Source: an uncultured Bacteroidales bacterium (GTDB lineage: Bacteria > Bacteroidota > Bacteroidia > Bacteroidales > Bacteroidaceae). From it: a DNA stretch of 5,911 nucleotides. Shown here piece by piece: positions 1 to 5,249 of the stretch. The stretch is taken from the NCBI GenBank assembly GCA_902803195.1, contig CADCOX010000411.1, positions 1-5,911 on the forward strand, in the 5' to 3' direction. Within the stretch, counting starts at the first letter, position 1. Each line of letters begins with the position of its first letter. A model generated the notes under the pieces. That model made no database searches. It saw only the letters and a program-made list of their open reading frames with translations, and was not told where the DNA came from. A program made the position numbers and the translations under genes.

Positions 1-54
1 CGATAGTTGAAGCGAACAAGTTCGCGCGGTTTTAACCATCTTTAAGGGCGAATC

Positions 55-86
55 TTTGTTCGATGCTGCAAAGAAGTGTATATTTG
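55..86 (+). promoter_or_regulatory. Bacteroidota-type promoter of xerD
   Basis: A TTTG at 55-58 (-33 element) is followed after exactly 20 bp by TATATTTG at 79-86, a full match to the Bacteroidota -7 consensus TAnnTTTG. Transcription would begin near position 90-93, giving a leader of roughly 15-18 nt before the ATG at 108. The promoter lies downstream of an in-frame ATG at 63, so it also decides the xerD start. This is inferred from consensus only. Confidence 0.75.
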
Positions 87-107
87 TACCCGCAAAGCAA
101 AACGCTT

Positions 108-1097
108 ATGGCTCAAGACTCACAGCCCACGGGGACAGCCCTCCTGCCGTCCGCTCTCTATCGGCGCTACATTCAATATCTGCGTCTCGAACGTGGCTTC
201 TCGGACAACACCCTTCAAGCCTATCAAAAGGACCTCGACAAACTGCTCAACTTCCTCGCCGAGGAGGGAATACCCTTCCGCGAAGTGACTGTCGATCAGC
301 TTCAGACGTTCGTGGCCACGCTCATCGACCTGGGCATCGCGCCGCGCTCCGTAGCACGCATCCTTGCGGGCGTGCGCGCGTTCTATAGATTCTTAGAGCT
401 CGAGCATGAGATCCAAGACGACCCCTGCCAGCTGCTCGACTCACCCTCGCGTGGCCACCACCTGCCGGACGTACTCACCCTTCAGGAGATCGACGCCCTC
501 ATCGCCGCCATCGACATGACCAAAGCCGAGGGCCAGCGCGACCGTGCCATCCTCGAGACGCTCTATTCGTGCGGACTGCGCGTCAGCGAGCTCTGCCACT
601 TGCAGATGTCCGACCTCTTCCTCGACGAAGGTTTCATCCGTGTACATGGCAAAGGCAAGAAGGAACGCCTCGTACCCATCTCGCAGAGCGCCATCCGCGA
701 GCTGCAGCTGTGGTTTGTCGATCGCGAGCAGATCGACATACGCCCCGGCCACGAAGACGCCGTCTTCGTCAGCCATCGTCGCGGCACAGCACTCTCGCGC
801 ATCACCGTTTTCCATATCGTCAAGGTGCTCTGCGCGGCCGTAGGCATCCGCGCCACCGTCTCGCCCCACACCTTCCGACATAGCTTCGCCACCCATCTGC
901 TCGAGGGAGGGGCCAACCTGCGCGTCATCCAAGAGATGCTCGGACACGAGGAGATAGGTACCACCGAGATCTACATGCACATCAACCGTCAGCACCTGCG
1001 GCAGGAGATCCTGGAGCATCATCCACGCAACATCCGCAAGGACGTTTCCGTCAACAATCATCGCGATGCTGATGCAAACGGAGATGCTGAAAGCTGA
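108..1097 (+). CDS. xerD: Tyrosine site-specific recombinase XerD
   Basis: The 329-residue product is a Xer tyrosine recombinase, which with XerC resolves chromosome dimers at dif during division. The N-terminal SAM-like core-binding domain covers about residues 14-100 and the catalytic domain about 120-305. All catalytic residues are visible: R158 (CGLRVSEL), K182 (GKGKKERL), H254 and R257 (HTFRHSFATHLL), H280 (LGHEEIGTT) and the nucleophile Y289. Each is offset by +10 from the E. coli XerD positions as I recall them, which favours XerD over XerC or a mobile-element integrase. The start at 108 is chosen because the promoter overlaps the in-frame ATG at 63. About 22 polar residues, rich in D and N, extend past the usual HHPR end. 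The gene ends in tandem stops, TGA TAG. No phage or transposon genes lie nearby, so a housekeeping role is likely. Confidence 0.95.
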   Translation: MAQDSQPTGTALLPSALYRRYIQYLRLERGFSDNTLQAYQKDLDKLLNFLAEEGIPFREVTVDQLQTFVATLIDLGIAPRSVARILAGVRAFYRFLELEHEIQDDPCQLLDSPSRGHHLPDVLTLQEIDALIAAIDMTKAEGQRDRAILETLYSCGLRVSELCHLQMSDLFLDEGFIRVHGKGKKERLVPISQSAIRELQLWFVDREQIDIRPGHEDAVFVSHRRGTALSRITVFHIVKVLCAAVGIRATVSPHTFRHSFATHLLEGGANLRVIQEMLGHEEIGTTEIYMHINRQHLRQEILEHHPRNIRKDVSVNNHRDADANGDAES

Positions 1098-1153
1098 TAG
1101 ACAATTGACAAACAAGAAAACTTTGCCAAAGAAACCTAAAAAAGCGACGAATA

Positions 1154-1185
1154 TTTGGTTATCCCCGACGTTTGCAGTAACTTTG
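1154..1185 (+). promoter_or_regulatory. Bacteroidota-type promoter of the TPR lipoprotein gene
   Basis: TTTG at 1154-1157 and TAACTTTG at 1178-1185 match the -33 and -7 (TAnnTTTG) elements with a 20-bp spacer, the same spacing as at xerD. Transcription would start near 1190-1192. That leaves an A-rich leader of about 45 nt before the ATG at 1236, with no Shine-Dalgarno-like sequence, as is usual in Bacteroidota. The promoter makes transcription of the downstream gene independent of xerD. Inferred from consensus only. Confidence 0.75.
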
Positions 1186-1235
1186 CAGCCCAAAAGCAAA
1201 AAGAAAGAAGAATACTCATTAAATAAACATTCAAC

Positions 1236-2930
1236 ATGCGTAAACTTACCATCCTTTCATTCGCAGCTGTCGGCGCTCTCATGCTGACTGCTTGCAGCAA
1301 GCTCGGCCCACTTACAGCCGACAATGTGACCGTCAACCCGACGCCCCTCGAGGCCATCGGCGGCGAAGTACCCGCAACCCTCAACCTCCACTTCCCCCAG
1401 AAGTTCATGAAGAAGAAGGCCACCGTAGAGATCACTCCCGTACTCAAGTACCAGGGCGGTCAGGCTACGTCGCAGCCCTCTACGTTCCAGGGCGAGAAGG
1501 TGCTGGCCAACGGCACCACCGTGCCTTACAAGGCAGGCGGCAACTACGCCATGCGCGCCAACTTCCCCTACATCGATGCGATGCAGGCCAGCGACCTCTA
1601 CCTCCACTTCAATGCCAAGAAGGGTAAGAAAGTGGTTAGCCTGCCCGACGTGAAAGTAGGCTACGGCGTCGTCGCCACCAGCGAACTCCTGCGCAACACC
1701 ATCGCTACGGTCAACCCCGCTCTCGCTCCCGATGCCTACCAGCGCATCATCAAGCAGAAGCAGGAGGCTCAGATCAAATACCTCGTCAATCAGGCTAATG
1801 TCCGCGCCAGCGAGCTCAACAGCACCAGCATCAAGGACTTCGTGAAGATCCTCAAGGAGATCAACGACAACCAGGAGAAGCTGCAGCTGCAGAACATCGA
1901 GGTCAGCGCTTACGCTTCGCCCGAAGGCCGCTACGACTTCAATGCTGCTCTGGCCGAGAAGCGTCAGAACACCTCCAGCGCTTACGTCGAGGGTCAGCTC
2001 AAGAAGAATCGCATGAAGGCCGACGTCGACACGAAGTTCACGGCTGAGGACTGGGAGGGCTTCCAGCAGCTGGTCAATGAGAGCAATATCCAGGACAAGG
2101 ACGTCATCCTGCGCGTACTCTCCATGTACCAGGATCCCGCCGAGCGCGAGCAGCAGATCCGCAACATGAGCGTCGTCTACGACGAACTGGCTAAGGGTAT
2201 CCTCCCCGAGCTGCGCCGTGCACGCCTCATCGCCAACTACAACGTCATCGGCCGCAGCGACGAGCAGATCGTCGAGCAGTTCCAGAAGGACGCTCGCGAG
2301 CTGAACGTCGAGGAAGTGCTCTACGGAGCAGCCCTCCAGAGCGACAACGCCCAGAAGCAGGCTTGGTATGAGAAGGCTACTCAGCTCTTCCAGAACGACG
2401 CCCGCGCCTACAACAACCTCGCCAACTTGGCTTATCAGAATGGCGACCTCGCCACAGCTGCCAACTATCTGGCCAAGGCCAAGAGCATCAATGCCAACAG
2501 CCCCGAGGTAGCAACCAACGAAGCGCTCCTCGCCCTCGCTAAGGGTCAGGTCGCCGAGGCCGAGGCTCTCCTGGCCAAGGGCACTGGCGCCAACACCTAC
2601 AGCGAAGTGCTCGGCAACCTCAATATCGCTAAGGGCAACTACGCTGCCGCTGCTGCCAACCTCGCCGGCGTGAACACCAACAGCGCCCTGCTCGCTCAGA
2701 TCCTCAACAAGGACTATGCTGCCGCTGCCACCACACTCGCTGGCATCAAGAACGCCGATGCCTACACCGCCTACCTCAGCGCCATCCTCGGTGCTCGCAA
2801 GGGCGATGCCGCTGCTGTCGTCAATGGTCTCCAGACCGCTATCCAGAAGAACCCCAGCCTCGCACAGCGTGCTGCCCGCGACCTCGAGTTCGCCAGATTC
2901 ACTACTCAGCTCGCCAGCGTGCTGAAGTAA
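1236..2930 (+). CDS. TPR-containing lipoprotein with OmpA-like region
   Basis: The 564-residue product begins with a lipoprotein signal peptide: basic MRK, a hydrophobic stretch, and lipobox LTAC with C20 as the lipidated residue. It is therefore probably anchored in the envelope. Residues 25-150 look like a beta-rich N-terminal region. Residues about 219-252 contain an OmpA-like motif (IEVSAYASPEGRYDFN, then AEKRQ), and 289-335 include PAEREQQIR and LPELRRARL, reminiscent of Bacteroidota OmpA-like surface proteins. Residues about 355-560 are Ala-rich helical repeats resembling TPRs, clearest at AYNNLANLAYQNGDLATAANYLAKA-type spacing around 391-416. Codons are strongly C/G-ending (AAG, AAC, CTC), suggesting high expression. 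Peptidoglycan binding or scaffolding is an inference from the domains; I do not recognise a named gene. The next gene starts 54 bp downstream and may be cotranscribed. Confidence 0.9.
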   Translation: MRKLTILSFAAVGALMLTACSKLGPLTADNVTVNPTPLEAIGGEVPATLNLHFPQKFMKKKATVEITPVLKYQGGQATSQPSTFQGEKVLANGTTVPYKAGGNYAMRANFPYIDAMQASDLYLHFNAKKGKKVVSLPDVKVGYGVVATSELLRNTIATVNPALAPDAYQRIIKQKQEAQIKYLVNQANVRASELNSTSIKDFVKILKEINDNQEKLQLQNIEVSAYASPEGRYDFNAALAEKRQNTSSAYVEGQLKKNRMKADVDTKFTAEDWEGFQQLVNESNIQDKDVILRVLSMYQDPAEREQQIRNMSVVYDELAKGILPELRRARLIANYNVIGRSDEQIVEQFQKDARELNVEEVLYGAALQSDNAQKQAWYEKATQLFQNDARAYNNLANLAYQNGDLATAANYLAKAKSINANSPEVATNEALLALAKGQVAEAEALLAKGTGANTYSEVLGNLNIAKGNYAAAAANLAGVNTNSALLAQILNKDYAAAATTLAGIKNADAYTAYLSAILGARKGDAAAVVNGLQTAIQKNPSLAQRAARDLEFARFTTQLASVLK

Positions 2931-2950
2931 AGAGAAGAAGACCCGCACCA

Positions 2951-3059
2951 AGTGAAAAGTGAAAGAATGAAAAGTGAAAAATATATGAACCCTTCAAGAC
3001 TCGTTTCTGGCCTTGCAGGTAAATCTTATTTTTCACTTTTCACTCTTTCACTTTTCACT
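2951..3059. repeat. 33-bp near-perfect inverted repeat (AGTGAAAA units)
   Basis: The left arm (2951-2983) and right arm (3027-3059) are reverse complements at 32 of 33 positions; the only mismatch is A2967 against C3043. The spacer is 43 bp. Each arm is itself built from roughly 8-bp units, AGTGAAAA-like on the left and TTTTCACT-like on the right, so one strand of each arm is nearly all purine. In RNA it would form a long, mainly A-U stem. The left arm precedes or overlaps candidate start codons of the following lipoprotein gene, and the right arm is coding sequence. It lacks the GC-rich stem and following U-run of a standard terminator. Confidence 0.9.
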
Positions 3060-3995
3060 CTTCATTTCTCCCTCCTCATCGCAGCAGCGATGATATTTGC
3101 CTCCTGCTCCGATCCCTCCCGCTTCCGCATCCGGGGCGAAATCAGCAACCTGCGCGAAGCGGATTTCTTCATCATCAGCACCGATGGAGGCCTCGACCAC
3201 CTCGACACGATTCATGTCGAGGACGGTTCGTTCAAGTGGCAGACGCATCTCGACCAGGAAGCCACCTTCACCCTCATCTTCCCCAACCTCAGCCAACAAG
3301 TCATCTTCGCCACACCTGGCGAGGACGTTAAGGTCGTAGGCGACGCCGCCGAGCTACGCGCCATCAACATCTTAGGCACCGACGAGAACGAGGACTACAC
3401 TCAGTTCCGCATCGACCATTTCTACGACAAGCCCAACCAGCTCGTCGCCGCCATGCAGGACTACATCGACCAGAAACCCGACAGCCGCGTCAGCGATTAC
3501 ATGCGACGCCGCATCGCCGTCCTCAAGAACGATAACAACCGACTCGGCAAAGGCAAGCCCCTGCCTTCCATCTCGCTGCCGCCCGACGGTCTCAGCAGCG
3601 ACTCCACGACCATCAACCTGCGCCCCCATCATCCCATACTCCTCGTGTTCTGGGCCTCATGGGATCGCTCCAGCATCGACGACTTCTATAACATCGTCAA
3701 ACTCTACCATCAGTCGAAGCACCAACCCGACCCCAAGCGCGCCGTGCAAGCCATCGGCATCAGCCTCGACGTCAACCCACAGGAGTATGCCTCCGTCTGC
3801 CGCTACGACTCAGTCCTATGGGACAGCCGTTGCTATCGCCTCTCGTGGAGCACGCCCATCGTGGAGCAGCTCGGCATCCGCGAGCTTCCCTACTACATCC
3901 TCACCGACGACCAACTAAAGGTCATCGCCTACGGAAACAACTGGAAGCAAGACATCGCCCAACCCCTTTGGCGCATGACATCAAGGGAAAGATGA
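2985..3995 (+). CDS. DUF4369/thioredoxin-fold lipoprotein lacking CXXC
   Basis: From ATG 2985 the product has 336 residues. An unusually long signal peptide has basic residues at R5 and K13, a hydrophobic core at about 15-39, and a lipobox-like FASC with C41 as the probable lipidation site. Residues about 46-135 resemble the DUF4369 domain often found before TlpA/AhpC-type thioredoxin domains in Bacteroidota. Residues about 190-330 have the thioredoxin-like fold: the FWASW strand motif at 222-226 and the cis-proline segment at P302 (ELPYYILTD). The expected redox CXXC after FWASW is replaced by D227-R-S-S230, so disulfide exchange is unlikely and a binding or structural role is more plausible. 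In-frame starts GTG 2952 and ATG 2967 are also possible, but both lie in the inverted-repeat stem; a start at 3090 would leave no signal peptide. It may be cotranscribed with the TPR lipoprotein. Confidence 0.85.
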   Translation: MNPSRLVSGLAGKSYFSLFTLSLFTLHFSLLIAAAMIFASCSDPSRFRIRGEISNLREADFFIISTDGGLDHLDTIHVEDGSFKWQTHLDQEATFTLIFPNLSQQVIFATPGEDVKVVGDAAELRAINILGTDENEDYTQFRIDHFYDKPNQLVAAMQDYIDQKPDSRVSDYMRRRIAVLKNDNNRLGKGKPLPSISLPPDGLSSDSTTINLRPHHPILLVFWASWDRSSIDDFYNIVKLYHQSKHQPDPKRAVQAIGISLDVNPQEYASVCRYDSVLWDSRCYRLSWSTPIVEQLGIRELPYYILTDDQLKVIAYGNNWKQDIAQPLWRMTSRER

Positions 3996-4001
3996 TTTGG
4001 A

Positions 4002-4100
4002 GTTGATTAGTTGACGAGTTGACAAGTTGACAAGTTGACGAGTTGACAAGTTAATAGTTGACGAGTTAATAGTTGAGTGAACAAGCGGACAAGTTGACAA
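4002..4100. repeat. GTTGACRA octamer tandem array
   Basis: Directly repeated 8-bp units begin 6 bp after the lipoprotein stop: GTTGATTA at 4002, then GTTGACGA or GTTGACAA at 4010, 4018, 4026, 4034 and 4042 without gaps. After these come alternating GTTAATA (7 bp) and GTTGACGA units to 4071, a diverged part, and a final GTTGACAA at 4093-4100. The R position alternates G and A irregularly. The array lies wholly between the stop codon and the terminator, so it would be transcribed as 3' UTR. Confidence 0.9.
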
Positions 4101-4111
4101 ATAAAAAGTTT

Positions 4112-4151
4112 GGAGTTCCCTGCAAGCGTAGCAAGGAACTCCAATTTTTTT
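4112..4151 (+). terminator. Intrinsic terminator, probably bidirectional
   Basis: GGAGTTCC at 4112-4119 pairs with GGAACTCC at 4135-4142. After one C-A mismatch the stem continues with TGC/GCA, closing on a 7-nt loop (4124-4130). On the + strand it is followed by AA and seven T (4145-4151), a good terminator for the lipoprotein gene. On the - strand the stem is followed by AAAC and five T (complement of 4103-4107), so it could also end the convergent dehydrogenase transcript. Confidence 0.85.
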
Positions 4152-4174
4152 AATTTGAGGCCTAATTCTTGACG

Positions 4175-4189
4175 ATTAACTCGTCAACT
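4175..4189 (-). repeat. Inverted copy of the octamer motif after the dehydrogenase stop
   Basis: ATTAACTCGTCAACT is the exact reverse complement of AGTTGACGAGTTAAT at 4056-4070, a 15-bp perfect inverted repeat enclosing the terminator (spacer 104 bp). Read on the - strand the similarity extends upstream as GTGAGTTGA from 4197. The motif thus follows the dehydrogenase stop codon in the same sense orientation as the array follows the lipoprotein stop codon. Confidence 0.85.
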
Positions 4190-4200
4190 CAACTCACACC

Positions 4201-5004
4201 TCATTTCGGCTGCTTGCCGATGTAAGCCAGAATGCCGCCATCGACATAGAGGATGTGGCCGTTCACGGCGTTGGAAGCCTCCGATGCGAGGAAGACAGCG
4301 GGACCCGTCAGTTCCTGCGGGTCGAGCCAACGGCCAGCGGGAGTCTTGGCGCAGATGAAGCTGTCGAAGGGATGGCGGCTGCCGTCGGGCTGACGTTCGC
4401 GCAGGGGAGCCGTCTGAGGTGTAGCAATATAGCCCGGGCCTATGCCGTTGCACTGGATGTTGTACCCTCCATACTCCGAGCAGATGTTGCGCGTCAGCAT
4501 CTTCAGACCGCCCTTGGCTGCAGCGTAGGCGCTGACCGTCTCACGACCCAGCTCAGACATCATCGAGCAGCTGTTGATGATCTTACCATGACCCTTGGCC
4601 ATCATGTCGGGAAGCACGGCCTTCGAGACGATGAACGGAGCGTTCAGGTCGATGTCAATGACACGACGGAAATCAGCGGCCTCCATCTCGTGCATCGGGA
4701 TACGGCGGATGATACCGGCATTGTTCACCAGGATATCAATCATGCCTACTTCTTCCTTAATCTTCTTCACGAGCGCCTGTACAGCGGGCTCGTCGGTCAC
4801 GTCGCAGACATAACCGTGGGCTTTGATGCCCTTCTCTTCATAGGACTTCAGGCCGCGATCCACCAACTCCTGGTTGATGTCGTTGAAGCAAATCGTAGCA
4901 CCCTGCTCAGCGAACGCGCTGGCAATAGCAAAACCGATGCCATAGGAGGCACCTGTCACGAGGGCAACTTTACCCTCAAGCGAAAAATTCAGATAGGGGT
5001 TCAT
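4201..5004 (-). CDS. SDR oxidoreductase, gluconate 5-dehydrogenase/KduD type
   Basis: The 267-residue product is a classical short-chain dehydrogenase acting as a cytoplasmic NAD(P)-dependent oxidoreductase. Visible motifs are the cofactor loop TGASYGIG (17-24), D42 after the second strand, CDVT (67-70), NNAG (94-97), N121, and the catalytic S147, Y160 and K164 (YAAAK). The segments MMSELGRETVSAYAAAKGG and YVDGGILAYIGKQPK strongly resemble the Bacteroidota group annotated as gluconate 5-dehydrogenase (PRK07097), also close to KduD, 2-dehydro-3-deoxy-D-gluconate 5-dehydrogenase. The likely substrate is therefore a keto-sugar acid from gluconate or uronate breakdown; which one cannot be decided here because no kduI or kinase gene is in view. 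Length is normal and the start ATG at 5004 precedes FSLEGKVALVTG as expected. It converges on the lipoprotein gene. Confidence 0.93.
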   Translation of the reverse strand: MNPYLNFSLEGKVALVTGASYGIGFAIASAFAEQGATICFNDINQELVDRGLKSYEEKGIKAHGYVCDVTDEPAVQALVKKIKEEVGMIDILVNNAGIIRRIPMHEMEAADFRRVIDIDLNAPFIVSKAVLPDMMAKGHGKIINSCSMMSELGRETVSAYAAAKGGLKMLTRNICSEYGGYNIQCNGIGPGYIATPQTAPLRERQPDGSRHPFDSFICAKTPAGRWLDPQELTGPAVFLASEASNAVNGHILYVDGGILAYIGKQPK

Positions 5005-5050
5005 CTTTGTTAGTTAGATTTTTATGTTTAACATTTGATGATTCTGCCTG

Positions 5051-5058
5051 CAAAGATA
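5051..5058 (-). promoter_or_regulatory. -7 promoter element of the dehydrogenase gene
   Basis: Read on the - strand, 5058 to 5051 is TATCTTTG, a full match to TAnnTTTG. Transcription would start near 5045, giving a leader of about 40 nt that is A-rich just before the ATG and has no Shine-Dalgarno site. I find no clear TTTG at the -33 position, so basal strength may be low or an activator may help. Confidence 0.6.
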
Positions 5059-5117
5059 GCAATAAAACCACATACTGCGTCGTATTTTCACATCTTTTTT
5101 CAAAAAAAGAACGATTT

Positions 5118-5249
5118 TCTAGATAGTCTAGATATTCTAGAACTTCTAGATTCTCTAGATTGTCTAGATTCTCTAGATAGTCTAGATTCTCTAGATAGTC
5201 TAGATTCTCTAGATAGTCTAGATTCTCTAGATTCTCTAGATTGTCTAGT
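5118..5249. repeat. 9-bp TCTAGAnnn tandem array
   Basis: Perfect TCTAGA hexamers occur every 9 bp from 5118 to 5240 (14 copies), followed by a degenerate TCTAGT at 5244-5249. The triplets between them are TAG, TAT, ACT, TTC, TTG, TTC, then alternating TAG and TTC, giving three perfect 18-bp copies of TCTAGATAGTCTAGATTC at 5172-5225. A weaker 9-bp rhythm (TCC TCTCGT TCC) continues to 5261, inside the phosphatase gene. TCTAGA is self-complementary, so any unit can pair with any other. The array lies between the phosphatase stop and the dehydrogenase promoter. Confidence 0.95.

Noticed and set aside
63..107. Upstream in-frame ATG at 63 as the xerD start.
   Set aside because: The TAnnTTTG promoter element (79-86) lies downstream of it, so the transcript would not contain this codon; ATG 108 also gives the expected N-terminal domain.
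1..107. A dif recombination site near xerD.
   Set aside because: No 28-bp sequence with the two-arm XerC/XerD site layout is evident, and dif usually lies away from xerD.
441..1199. Open frame antisense to xerD.
   Set aside because: No recognisable motif, the frame runs through the promoter of the next gene, and the sense strand encodes an intact catalytic XerD.
1257..2951. Long open frame antisense to the TPR lipoprotein gene, by coincidence also 564 codons.
   Set aside because: It mirrors a gene with strongly C/G-ending codons, its product is a low-complexity mix of Leu, Val, Glu, Asp and Gly without motifs, and there is no promoter. It is a shadow frame.
4255..5013. Open frame antisense to the short-chain dehydrogenase gene.
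   Set aside because: The opposite strand carries a complete SDR with all catalytic residues; the antisense product has no family features.
5118..5249. Possible CRISPR array.
   Set aside because: The repeat unit is 9 bp with 3-bp variable triplets, far too short for CRISPR repeats and spacers, and no cas genes are present.
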